The translations under genes were made by a program, and so were the position numbers. Positions 6,299-13,142 of a stretch of DNA of 13,142 nucleotides are shown in pieces (the stretch's first letter is position 1; every line of letters begins with the position of its first letter). A model generated the notes under the pieces. The model was not told where the DNA came from. It saw nothing but the letters and a program-made list of their open reading frames with translations, and did no database searches. The DNA comes from JBLFWJ01 sp047611425. GTDB taxonomy: Bacteria > Bacteroidota > Bacteroidia > UBA10329. The DNA is taken from contig JBLFWJ010000089.1 of NCBI GenBank assembly GCA_047611425.1, forward strand, positions 1-13,142, in the 5' to 3' direction.

Positions 6299-9190
6299 AT
6301 GAAAAGAGCATTACCATTTATTATCGGGCTACTTACCCTTTCGTTTTCTCAGGTTAACGCACAAATTAGTGTAGGCGGAGAACCGTTGTCGTTTAGACCA
6401 AACCCACAATTGGCAGACGATCAAATGACTGAGATTGAACTTGGTACGATCGACTATGAGACAATTCAAGCAGAGGATGAAGCAACGGAAGCTGCAGACG
6501 GAATTCCTCGTTATGGTGTACACCGAGAGCTGAATATTGGTCTTAACAACTCTGGAACTTGGGTTACCCTTCCCAATGGAGATCGAGTATGGAAATTGAA
6601 ATTGTCAAGCTTCGAGGCACAAGCAATGTCACTTTTGTTCAGTGCTTTCGACCTACCAAAGGGTGGAATGTTGTACATATACAGTGAAGACCGAACCAAC
6701 TGGATTGGTGGGTTTAATCATACCAACAACAACGATGGTGGCAATTATGCTACTTCGTTGGTATTTGATGATGCTATCATTTTAGAGTATTACGAGCCAG
6801 CAAGAAAGGCCGGTCAGGGAGTAATCGAAATTGAATACTTGGTCCATGCTTACCGAAATGTATATCCAGAGAATGCGGATACGCGTGGTGGTTCACAAAG
6901 CTGTGAAGTTGACGTAAACTGTAGTCCAGAGGGCAACAACTGGCAAGATGAGAAGAAGGGCGTTGTAAGAATGTCAGTGGTTTCTAACCAAGGATCTGGA
7001 TGGTGTACCGCTTCAATGGTGAACAACACAAGTTTGGATTGTACCCCGTACATCCTAACAGCAATGCACTGTACAGAAAATTCGAGCACTAATAATTTCA
7101 ACCAATACACGTTCTACTATAATTATGAAACGGCTAATTGTGGGTCTGGAAATGCACCTACAAACCAAACAGTGATTGGATGCTCGTTGACCGCAGATAG
7201 CGATGATAATGGCGGAGGTTCAGGATCTGACTACGCGTTACTTGAAGCCAATTCAACTATTCCAACTGCATACAATACGTATTTCAATGGTTGGAATGTA
7301 CAAACTTCCGCTTCTGGAAGTGGAGTAAGTATTCATCATCCAGCAGGTGATAGAAAAAAGATTTCTACTTACACATCAGCTTTGTTTACAACAGGATGGG
7401 GTGCGAACAATACTCACTGGGGTGTAAATTGGGTTTCTACAGCCAACGGACATGGAGTAACGGAAGGCGGTTCTTCAGGATCTCCAATCTTCGATGGACA
7501 AGGAAGAATTGTAGGTACGCTAACTGGTGGAGGTTCATTCTGTAGTCAGATTCCAAACCCTTCTTCAGATGCATATGGTAAGATGAGCTATCACTGGGGA
7601 TCTAACCCGGGCGATGATCTTTCTGATTTTCTTGATCCTGGTAACACTGGCCAGTTAACTTTAACAGGAACGTATGCTCCATGTGGACCATCCGTAACCT
7701 TGGATGCTGCTGTTACTGGAATCGTTGAACCAAGCGGTGCAACTTGTGCCACTAGTATTACTCCGGTTGTGACCATTCAGAATAACGGAAGTAGCAATCT
7801 TACTTCGGTACAAATCCTTTACAACATTGATGGAGGTGGGAATCAAACATTCGCATGGAGTGGAAACTTGTCTACGAATCAGTCTACCAACGTTACCCTT
7901 CCAGCAATGAACGTTACTGCTGGAGCACATGTCTTTAATGCCAATACCAACCTTCCAAACAATGGAACAGATGAAGTCCCTGGAAACGATGCTTCATCTT
8001 CCAACTTTAGCGTTGTCGCTGCTGATACATACGTAACGCTCCTTATTAATACGGACGATTACGGAAGTGAAACAACTTGGGAGCTCACTACAACAGGTGG
8101 CTCGGTGCTTTACACAGGTGGACCTTTTGAGGATGATGTTAATAGTCAGATAATTGAAGAACTATGTGTTGAGGAAGGTACTTGCTACGTCTTTACGATC
8201 TATGATGCTGAGGATGATGGAATTTGTTGCGATTGGGGACTTGGATCATATTCTTTAGCTGATGCCGAGGATATTAGCATTACAACTGGTGCCGCTTTCG
8301 GAACATCAGAATCAACACCGTTTTGTGTTCCATCTGAACAGACAGGGTGCGATACCTTGTCTCCTGCAAATTTCGCTTCTCCATTCTTTGTATATCCAGG
8401 AACCGAAGGATACATAACGGGAACGAACAATTTTGGAGATCTTGCTAAAGCTCAGGAATTTGACAATAATCAATCTGTAACAGTTTATGGTGCTGTATTC
8501 TGGATTGGTGCTAAGAATTGGGCATCAGCGAATACAAATTCACTCTTAACCATGAATCTTCAAGAGATGAACGGGGCGGGTGAAGATTTATCAGGGGCTG
8601 TGAACACGGCACCCGGAACAGTGCTTCAATCTCAGACAATGTCGTTAGAGCGAGCTGACACTTCTGGTTTTTTCAACTACATGGAGTTTAATACACCAGC
8701 CAACCTAAGTAGCAATTATGCGATTGGCCTTGACTTTAGCGCATTGGCTGCTGGCGATGAGATTGGAGTGGTTTCTTCAGAAGATGGGGCAGCTGCAGGA
8801 GCAGATTTGGCATGGGAGCAATGGAGTGACGGAGATTGGTATTCGATGAATTCGGCTTGGAATAATGCATCGGATGGAGATTTCGACCTTGGAATTTTCC
8901 CAGTGGTTTGCTCCACGCTTGTTGGAACGGATGAATTGGAATCAGAAATCAACTTGAATTTGTTTCCAAATCCAACCAACGGAAATATCAACGTAACGTT
9001 CGCTGCACCATCAATAACGAATGGTGTAATGGAAGTCTATAATTCAGTAGGGCAAAAGGTAGCGTCAGAGTCGCTTATGTCAAATGCCGGCTTCAATACG
9101 TTCGACTTAAGTAAAAACGCCTCAGGTGTATACACACTTCGGGTTGTTTCTAAAGAAGGAAACGTATCGAAGCGATTCATCCTGAATTAA
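6299..9190 (+). CDS. T9SS-secreted lysyl-endopeptidase-like serine protease (S1 fold)
   Basis: 963 aa. Signal peptide at residues 1-22 (ends VNA, then QIS). Residues ~25-198 look like a propeptide. The protease domain (~199-460) starts at SCEVDVNC, a form typical of Achromobacter lysyl endopeptidase relatives. The catalytic triad is visible as His257 (TAMHC), Asp311 (SGSDYALLE) and Ser393 (GGSSGSP). Beta domains follow: a CARDB-like segment (~467-575), a Cys/Asp-rich segment (~576-665, containing DAEDDGICC) and another beta-sandwich (~688-880). A T9SS type A domain (886-963) starts LNLFPNPTNG and ends KRFILN. The protein is expected to be exported and to degrade extracellular proteins; lysine specificity is inferred from family resemblance and not from identified pocket residues. 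It is a single-gene unit: 146 bases separate it from the CLC gene, with only weak promoter-like sequence (6240-6262) there. Confidence 0.92.
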   Translation: MKRALPFIIGLLTLSFSQVNAQISVGGEPLSFRPNPQLADDQMTEIELGTIDYETIQAEDEATEAADGIPRYGVHRELNIGLNNSGTWVTLPNGDRVWKLKLSSFEAQAMSLLFSAFDLPKGGMLYIYSEDRTNWIGGFNHTNNNDGGNYATSLVFDDAIILEYYEPARKAGQGVIEIEYLVHAYRNVYPENADTRGGSQSCEVDVNCSPEGNNWQDEKKGVVRMSVVSNQGSGWCTASMVNNTSLDCTPYILTAMHCTENSSTNNFNQYTFYYNYETANCGSGNAPTNQTVIGCSLTADSDDNGGGSGSDYALLEANSTIPTAYNTYFNGWNVQTSASGSGVSIHHPAGDRKKISTYTSALFTTGWGANNTHWGVNWVSTANGHGVTEGGSSGSPIFDGQGRIVGTLTGGGSFCSQIPNPSSDAYGKMSYHWGSNPGDDLSDFLDPGNTGQLTLTGTYAPCGPSVTLDAAVTGIVEPSGATCATSITPVVTIQNNGSSNLTSVQILYNIDGGGNQTFAWSGNLSTNQSTNVTLPAMNVTAGAHVFNANTNLPNNGTDEVPGNDASSSNFSVVAADTYVTLLINTDDYGSETTWELTTTGGSVLYTGGPFEDDVNSQIIEELCVEEGTCYVFTIYDAEDDGICCDWGLGSYSLADAEDISITTGAAFGTSESTPFCVPSEQTGCDTLSPANFASPFFVYPGTEGYITGTNNFGDLAKAQEFDNNQSVTVYGAVFWIGAKNWASANTNSLLTMNLQEMNGAGEDLSGAVNTAPGTVLQSQTMSLERADTSGFFNYMEFNTPANLSSNYAIGLDFSALAAGDEIGVVSSEDGAAAGADLAWEQWSDGDWYSMNSAWNNASDGDFDLGIFPVVCSTLVGTDELESEINLNLFPNPTNGNINVTFAAPSITNGVMEVYNSVGQKVASESLMSNAGFNTFDLSKNASGVYTLRVVSKEGNVSKRFILN

Positions 9191-9202
9191 TCTAAAACAC
9201 GG

Positions 9203-9246
9203 TTATCAACAGCTTGTGAATAAACCTGTTTACAAGCTGTTGATAA
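9203..9246. repeat. Perfect 15-bp inverted repeat with DnaA-box-like 9-mers
   Basis: Arms 9203-9217 (TTATCAACAGCTTGT) and 9232-9246 are exact reverse complements around a 14-base spacer; pairing extends to 18 bp with one G-U. It begins 12 bases after the protease stop codon, so it could act as a 3' hairpin, but no T-run follows, which argues against a standard intrinsic terminator. Three 9-mers each differ by one base from the DnaA box TTATCCACA: 9203-9211 (forward), and 9215-9223 and 9238-9246 (reverse). Confidence 0.7.
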
Positions 9247-9285
9247 GGCCGTGGATGGCTTGTGAAGAACAACGGGCCAAAATCC

Positions 9286-9317
9286 TTGGAACATACAGTA
9301 CAAGTAATCTACATTTG
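9286..9317 (+). promoter_or_regulatory. Bacteroidota-type promoter for the 9321-9649 RNA
   Basis: TACATTTG at 9310-9317 is an exact match to the -7 consensus TAnnTTTG, and TTG at 9286-9288 fits the -33 element with 21 bases between. Transcription would start near 9320-9324. No ORF with protein-like composition follows before the terminator at 9608. Confidence 0.6.
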
Positions 9318-9320
9318 GTA

Positions 9321-9649
9321 ATACCAAGTGAGGGATAAAGGGCTGACCGAAAGGTCACATAGAAGCGAAACCTACGGGTGGAGCGACTTAGAGCACCTCG
9401 ACCGACATCGGCAACAATGTCGGAATCTAACCAAGGAAACGCGGTTGGGCCCAAGCAAGAATCCTTTCGGGGAGGAAAGCAAGGGTTGGTTTTTAGACCG
9501 CAAGAGCTAAAGGCCGGTAGTGGATTCTTAGGAACCGCTGCATATCGGGGGAAAGTCGCAATAACAGTAGCTTGGCACTGTTCAGAGTTACGGCTTTGGG
9601 GCCAGTGAAGCGGAGTTTGATAGCAATATCGAGCTCCGCTTTTGTTTTA
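9321..9649 (+). ncRNA. Stand-alone structured non-coding RNA, family not recognised
   Basis: About 330 bases lie between a good promoter (9286-9317) and an intrinsic terminator (9608-9649). No credible protein is encoded on either strand. Helices found by eye: TGACC-GAAA-GGTCA (9344-9357); GGTG/CACC (9377-9380 with 9394-9397); CCGACAT/ATGTCGG (9402-9408 with 9417-9423); CTAACC/GGTTGG (9427-9432 with 9443-9448); AAGAATCC/GGATTCTT (9457-9464 with 9522-9529), which encloses a 9-bp helix (9488-9496 with 9507-9515); and AACAGT/ACTGTT (9563-9568 with 9577-9582). The loop GCTTGG (9570-9575) can pair with CCAAGC (9451-9456), a possible pseudoknot. It is not a clear tmRNA (no tag ORF, no T-arm or CCA end) or SRP RNA. 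GGGGAGGAAAG at 9469-9479 recalls the RNase P RNA core, but the rest of that signature and a 3' ACAGAA are missing. The next plus-strand gene is far away, so a riboswitch is unlikely. Confidence 0.65.
9608..9649 (+). terminator. Rho-independent terminator of the non-coding RNA
   Basis: A stem of about 14-15 bp (9608-9622 with 9627-9641, AGCGGAG opposite CTCCGCT, two G-U pairs) is closed by a GCAA tetraloop and followed by TTTTGTTTT. The T-run is only on the plus strand, which fixes the direction of transcription of the RNA. Confidence 0.9.
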
Positions 9650-9661
9650 TAGGATATTCAC

Positions 9662-9695
9662 AAAAAAGGCGCTGCTGTGGAGCATCGCCTTTTTT
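9662..9695. terminator. Bidirectional terminator between the RNA and the convergent 545-aa gene
   Basis: A6 (9662-9667), then GGCG/CGCC and TGCT/AGCA stems with one internal mismatch and a GTGG loop, then T6 (9690-9695). The mirror A and T runs fit termination from both sides. It lies 22 bases beyond the stop of the minus-strand gene that ends at 9717. Confidence 0.88.
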
Positions 9696-9716
9696 ATTTG
9701 TTGATGTGATTAAAGC

Positions 9717-11354
9717 TCAATCGAACTCCAATCGGATCAATCGAAGCTTTTGCTTTCCTCCTTCAATAAACAGAAGGCCGTAGTCTTGATCGAAATGTGA
9801 GGTAAATAATGCTGGCTTCATGGTAACACCAGCACTTCTCGATTTCCAGTATTGATTTCGTTTTTGCTCGTTATCAGGATTTGCCATGTCGATGGCTACG
9901 TAAGCCACTGCGTGATCATCCTTTCCAGTCCATTTTGATGGAGATTTTTCTGTAGTCCATTCTTTGGCCACATTCTCAAAGTGATCATTGAAGAACACGT
10001 AGGCCGTGTTGTTCCACACTTTTAATCCGTAGCCAATTCCCAAACCATCTTTGTTTATCTGGTTCACTGGAATTTGCTGACTCCAGTTAATCTTGTCTTT
10101 GTCAGAAAGGCTGAAAACATGAATATCTCCTCCGGTATGCGTGTAGGTGGTATAACCATTAGTCGCTACTTCCTTTTCTACATTCTGATTTTGTGCGGCA
10201 ACTATTAAGCTGTTGTCTTCCAAAAGGATGAGGTCATTAATGGTGAAGTTTGGAGATAAGAGGGGAGTGCCTTTGCTTTCCATCTTCTGCAAGTTCTTTA
10301 CCGCCTTGCCTGTTTTGTTATTGGAAAGGTGATCAATTCCAAAAGCCAATTCCTTCACCGTAGGATTATCCGAATCCCCGTTCCAACGAAGTAATTGAAG
10401 TCCTTCAGCTCCGCCAAGTACAAATCCACTCTTCTGCTTTAGACCGTATTGGCCAAATGTGCTCACCATTACCAAATGCCCTTGGGTAGCAACGATTTTA
10501 CTTTCCAAGCCACGTAACTTACTGGTGCTGGTCATCTTTACGCCATCTTTATTCAACTTGAATAGTTTTAGCTTGTAACGTTCGGAATCTTCAAGTTCTG
10601 CTCCGCGATCAATCTCGCCCCATACATAAGCATCGCCATTGTCAGAAACAAGCACATTGCTATTTCCAGCAGCCGCAAACCATCCATCGGCACCCTCCTT
10701 AATTTTTCCTTCTCGATCGTAGAAGTCTAAATCCTGCATCCACAACATTTTAAAGCTTTGGTCGAAAGCCATAAAACGAAGCTTGGGCGAACGTACTCCA
10801 CTTGGGTTGTTCTGGTCAGGCATTTTAACCGTTACAATCATCACATCGCCTTTGCGATTCACTTTCGCTCCAGCAAAAGCCTTGTTGAAGTATTCGTAAT
10901 AAAAAGCCTCTTCTTTAATGGTGGTCAATTCCAATGAATCCGTTGATGGACCCTTACCTAATTCGTATTGAGTGATGAAAACCGAGTTGGTATTTTTATC
11001 TCGATCAACCCCTGTTCTTAGCTTGTAATAATTTCCATTGAAAGCAATCAGCTTCATGTCTGCACCTCCATTGTACCGGGCATCGTCCCAAGTGTAGGTT
11101 TCAGCTACACCCAAGTTGTTGTCAAATACCTCAAACTCATCATCGCGATTAGCATTCATTCGAATCACGTGGCGATTGTCAGAAACAAGCGTAAACTCCT
11201 TGAATGTTCGACCTGGCTTCGCCTTCATAGACGGCCCTGCATACGCCTCCGCAATACCTTCTTTACTGATGCGCTTTGGTGGAATCACCTGCTGGGCATA
11301 TGCGCTAGAACTTAAAACAATGATTGCAAGAAGTGCTGCGGGTAGATTTTTCAT
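9717..11354 (-). CDS. Exported protein of unknown function, beta-rich
   Basis: 545 aa. The start ATG is at 11352-11354 and the stop TGA at 9717-9719. A signal peptide at residues 1-21 (MKNLPAALLAIIVLSSSAYAQ) is followed by QVIPPKR. The rest is hydrophilic with repeated short beta-strand patterns of the kind KLRFMAFDQSFKMLW, SNVLVSDNGDAYVWGE and DLILLEDNSLIVAAQ, which suggests a beta-propeller-like fold. I do not recognise a family or catalytic motif. Unlike its secreted neighbours it ends in LRLIRLEFD without a T9SS sorting domain, so it probably stays in the periplasm or at the outer membrane. It is a single-gene unit with a promoter-like TATATTTG just upstream (11374-11381) and a terminator downstream (9662-9695). 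Confidence 0.85.
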   Translation of the reverse strand: MKNLPAALLAIIVLSSSAYAQQVIPPKRISKEGIAEAYAGPSMKAKPGRTFKEFTLVSDNRHVIRMNANRDDEFEVFDNNLGVAETYTWDDARYNGGADMKLIAFNGNYYKLRTGVDRDKNTNSVFITQYELGKGPSTDSLELTTIKEEAFYYEYFNKAFAGAKVNRKGDVMIVTVKMPDQNNPSGVRSPKLRFMAFDQSFKMLWMQDLDFYDREGKIKEGADGWFAAAGNSNVLVSDNGDAYVWGEIDRGAELEDSERYKLKLFKLNKDGVKMTSTSKLRGLESKIVATQGHLVMVSTFGQYGLKQKSGFVLGGAEGLQLLRWNGDSDNPTVKELAFGIDHLSNNKTGKAVKNLQKMESKGTPLLSPNFTINDLILLEDNSLIVAAQNQNVEKEVATNGYTTYTHTGGDIHVFSLSDKDKINWSQQIPVNQINKDGLGIGYGLKVWNNTAYVFFNDHFENVAKEWTTEKSPSKWTGKDDHAVAYVAIDMANPDNEQKRNQYWKSRSAGVTMKPALFTSHFDQDYGLLFIEGGKQKLRLIRLEFD

Positions 11355-11373
11355 GGGGTAAATTTTAGGGGCG

Positions 11374-11381
11374 CAAATATA
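11374..11381 (-). promoter_or_regulatory. Bacteroidota -7 element upstream of the 545-aa gene
   Basis: Read on the minus strand this is TATATTTG, an exact TAnnTTTG match, 19 bases before the ATG. That would leave a leader of about 15 bases. No good -33 TTG is present at the expected spacing, so confidence is limited. Confidence 0.4.
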
Positions 11382-11491
11382 TGGATCGCAATAGTGATAA
11401 CTATAGTGAACCGAGCGTCATAAGGGCCGCCCCATTAGCATGGATTAAGCCATTAAATGATTCGTTCATTGGAGATTCAATCCGGTATATC

Positions 11492-11740
11492 TTACTGCTC
11501 CAGCTTGAAGTTGAGTCCGATTGTCCAAACGTTGGCGTTTAAGCCATCGCTTCGTTGGTAACGAGCATAGCGTGGATCAATGCTTTTAAGCATATCCACT
11601 CGCTCTTTGCGGAAAGGCTGTTTCCATCTAAAGATTCCAAACAACGGTGTAATGGAAATACCTAGCCCGTATTTATGGCTTTGCAACGCAGAAAGGTTCG
11701 AGATCTTCGTTTGTTTCCCTGAGGAACGAAGGGTCTCCAT
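11492..11740 (-). CDS. Short ORF of unknown function, possibly a C-terminal remnant of an outer-membrane protein
   Basis: 82 aa, from ATG at 11738-11740 to a TAA-type stop at the low-coordinate end (...GLNFKLEQ). An in-frame TGA at 11747-11749 lies just upstream, so the frame cannot extend further. The composition is protein-like (YGLGISITPLFGIFRWKQP, NVWTIGLNFKLE), and the final alternating hydrophobic stretch resembles the last strand of a beta-barrel, but there is no signal peptide. It may be a small real gene or the surviving 3' end of a truncated one; only 98 bases remain before the divergent stress-protein gene, so any lost part has been deleted and not merely frameshifted. The overlapping plus-strand frame at 11580-11864 looks like its shadow. 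Confidence 0.35.
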   Translation of the reverse strand: METLRSSGKQTKISNLSALQSHKYGLGISITPLFGIFRWKQPFRKERVDMLKSIDPRYARYQRSDGLNANVWTIGLNFKLEQ

Positions 11741-11838
11741 TCTGAATCAAAAGGTTACGGCAGCACTAAATTTCTTATGCTGGCAACTTTACGGACTATC
11801 ATTTATAGTTTTACCCGAACACAACACGCGTTATCACT

Positions 11839-12636
11839 ATGAAGAAAATTGCAGCATTGATTGATTTCACAGACATCTGTGGCAAGGCTTTAGAATTTGC
11901 TGGAAACATTGCTGCACAGACCAATGCAGAGTTGGTGTTGGTGCACGTTGCTGATTTTAGTGATCAGAGCCGAGCCAAAGAAGTTGAAGACAAATTGTAC
12001 GCCCTTCATTCCGAAATTCCGAATGGAGTTCGTATTGAAGACCATGTGAGTTTTGGAGCTTTTTTCTCCGTCATTCCAACTATAATCACTGATTTGAACA
12101 TTGATTTTGTTGTCGTGCCTACACATGGTAAAGTGGGACTTATGCAAAACCTTCTGGGATCAAACATCCTGAAGTTGGTTAAGACTTTGCCTGTACCGGC
12201 CTTGGTTGTTCAAGCAGGTAGCACCTATTCTTCCGAGTCTTTTGACAAGTTAATTTTTCCAGTAGGGCCGCACATTAATTTTGATGTTAAAATCAAGCAG
12301 ACGACATCTTTTGCTAGGTTCTTTGACAGCACAGTGGTGGTCTACATGGTGAAGAATGACATACGTGGGTTGTCCGAAGACCTTAGAAACAACTTCAGCG
12401 AATCGAAGAAATACTTCGCTTCGTGCGGAGTGAATTACACGGAAGTAAGAGAAGAACCGGCCGAGTTTTCCGCTGGATACGCTAAGCACATTTTAAATTA
12501 CGCCCGTGGGATTGGAGAATGCTCTATTTGTATAATGTCCGAAGTTTCTGATACTAACGGTTACATTGGCAACAACGACAAAGAGAATATTCTATTGAAC
12601 GATATGGCGGTTCCAGTTTTTTGCGCCAATGCGTAG
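11839..12636 (+). CDS. Universal stress protein, two tandem Usp domains
   Basis: 265 aa, from ATG 11839 to TAG 12634-12636. A cytoplasmic nucleotide-binding-type protein of the UspA superfamily. The first domain (residues ~1-135) opens with MKKIAALIDFTD, then LVLVHVADF, and carries the ATP-binding signature as THG (95-97), nine residues, then Gly107-Ser108, ending VPALVVQAG. The usual first Gly of the G-x2-G-x9-G-S motif is Pro94 here. The second domain (~140-265) keeps the fold pattern (KLIFPVG..., ending VPVFCANA) but has no recognisable nucleotide motif, which is common in Bacteroidota tandem Usp proteins. The start has no Shine-Dalgarno; the upstream TAGTTTTA is one base off the -7 consensus. 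The gene converges on the next one with only 17 bases between stops and no hairpin seen. Confidence 0.9.
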   Translation: MKKIAALIDFTDICGKALEFAGNIAAQTNAELVLVHVADFSDQSRAKEVEDKLYALHSEIPNGVRIEDHVSFGAFFSVIPTIITDLNIDFVVVPTHGKVGLMQNLLGSNILKLVKTLPVPALVVQAGSTYSSESFDKLIFPVGPHINFDVKIKQTTSFARFFDSTVVVYMVKNDIRGLSEDLRNNFSESKKYFASCGVNYTEVREEPAEFSAGYAKHILNYARGIGECSICIMSEVSDTNGYIGNNDKENILLNDMAVPVFCANA

Positions 12637-12653
12637 TTAAAAGTCAATCAGAC

Positions 12654-13142
12654 TTATTCTCCATTTCTCAGCAACATCACCATGCCGCTTTTTTTCTCAA
12701 AAGCAAAACCTCCGAGATGTCTTGCTTTAACAACTACGCTCCATGTGTAGTAGTCCTCAGGCACCTTTTTTCCTTTGAAAGTGCCATCCCACCATGGATC
12801 TTCTAGTGATTCCATTCTGTGCAGTTCATGACCCCATCGACTTAAAACTTCGAATTCGAATTCAATTATTCCACTTGATACAATTTCGAAAAGGTCATTG
12901 CGTCCATCTCCATCAGGTGTAAATGCTGTAGGTATCCATAGTTTGAATTCGGGTTGTACACAAACTTCATACTCGTAAGTGTCATCGCAAGTACCCCCTG
13001 CATTTTCTACAGAAAGTACAACCAAATAATGGCCAGTATCAGGGTAGGTGTGAGTAGGGTAGACCCCAAATTGATATGATTCTGTCGTGCCATCACCAAA
13101 ATCCCAAGTTCCGGTTACACCACCTTCAGTCAAATCAAGAAA
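12654..13142 (-). CDS. C-terminal part of a PKD-containing T9SS type B secreted protein (gliding-motility-associated C-terminal domain), 5' end outside window
   Basis: The frame is open from the right edge (first visible residues FLDLTEGG) to TAA at 12654-12656; the internal TTG at 13131-13133 is not a credible start. The visible ~162 residues show the end of a PKD domain (GTWDFGDGTTESY... THTYPDTGHYLVVLSV), then a CHU_C-type domain starting IPTAFTPDGDGRNDLFEI, continuing through VLSRWGHELHR and WWDGTFKGKKVPEDYYTW, and ending KKSGMVMLLRNGE. That domain is the T9SS type B signal found on very large secreted adhesins and gliding-associated proteins. Upstream modules lie beyond the window, so the function of the whole protein is unknown. 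It faces the stress-protein gene with a 17-base gap between stops. Confidence 0.93.
   Translation of the reverse strand, partial: FLDLTEGGVTGTWDFGDGTTESYQFGVYPTHTYPDTGHYLVVLSVENAGGTCDDTYEYEVCVQPEFKLWIPTAFTPDGDGRNDLFEIVSSGIIEFEFEVLSRWGHELHRMESLEDPWWDGTFKGKKVPEDYYTWSVVVKARHLGGFAFEKKSGMVMLLRNGE

Noticed and set aside
9230..9454. 74-aa minus-strand ORF over the inverted repeat and RNA
   Set aside because: Composition is not protein-like, and promoter and terminator evidence place transcription on the plus strand.
9328..9608. Two short plus-strand ORFs (60 and 76 aa) in the RNA region
   Set aside because: They overlap in different frames, have no protein-like composition, and lie in a stretch dominated by complementary helices.
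9321..9649. Group I or group II intron, tmRNA, SRP RNA or riboswitch as identity of the RNA
   Set aside because: No intron core or domain V pattern, no tag ORF or tRNA-like end, no SRP apical motif, and no plus-strand gene directly downstream.
11580..11864. 94-aa plus-strand ORF running into the stress-protein gene
   Set aside because: It overlaps the more protein-like minus-strand ORF and the start of the Usp gene; it reads as a shadow frame.

Overview
The window looks like a chromosomal segment of a Bacteroidota bacterium, most likely Flavobacteriales. The evidence is several proteins with signal peptides plus C-terminal type IX secretion (T9SS) sorting domains of both type A and type B, no clear Shine-Dalgarno sequences upstream of starts, and two good matches to the Bacteroidota -7 promoter element (TAnnTTTG). 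By eye the base composition is near 45% GC, with one clearly AT-richer block inside a large surface-protein gene.

Layout, left to right. Bases 2-502 are the 3' end of a secreted 'tail fibre domain' protein, closed by a strong terminator. A complete paralogue follows (590-4237, 1215 aa). It has a signal peptide, an YadA-head-like N-terminal region, about 85 uninterrupted Gly-X-Y collagen triplets (10 of the repeats are near-identical 54-bp units), a beta-rich stalk, a Peptidase_S74 self-cleaving chaperone, a coiled coil and a T9SS type A domain. After a second strong terminator comes a CLC-family chloride channel/transporter with two CBS domains (4341-6152). Next is a secreted lysyl-endopeptidase-like serine protease with accessory beta domains and a T9SS type A domain (6299-9190). 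The 526-base gap after it holds a perfect inverted repeat containing DnaA-box-like 9-mers, then a free-standing transcription unit of about 330 bases with its own promoter, multi-helix folding potential and an intrinsic terminator, but no plausible protein. I could not assign this RNA to a known family, and it is the most interesting item here. A bidirectional terminator separates it from a convergent gene for an exported 545-aa protein of unknown function (9717-11354, minus). A short 82-aa ORF (minus), a two-domain universal stress protein (11839-12636, plus) and the 3' end of a PKD plus T9SS type B secreted protein (minus, running off the right edge) complete the window.

The genes do not form one operon. 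Most are single units bounded by terminators or facing each other. The common theme is the cell surface: four of the eight coding regions are predicted T9SS cargo and a fifth is exported without a sorting domain. The two fibre proteins are tandem paralogues whose last ~350 bases are about 93% identical (in the part compared) while the block just upstream differs sharply in base composition, pointing to module shuffling. No mobile element, CRISPR array, tRNA or rRNA was seen.
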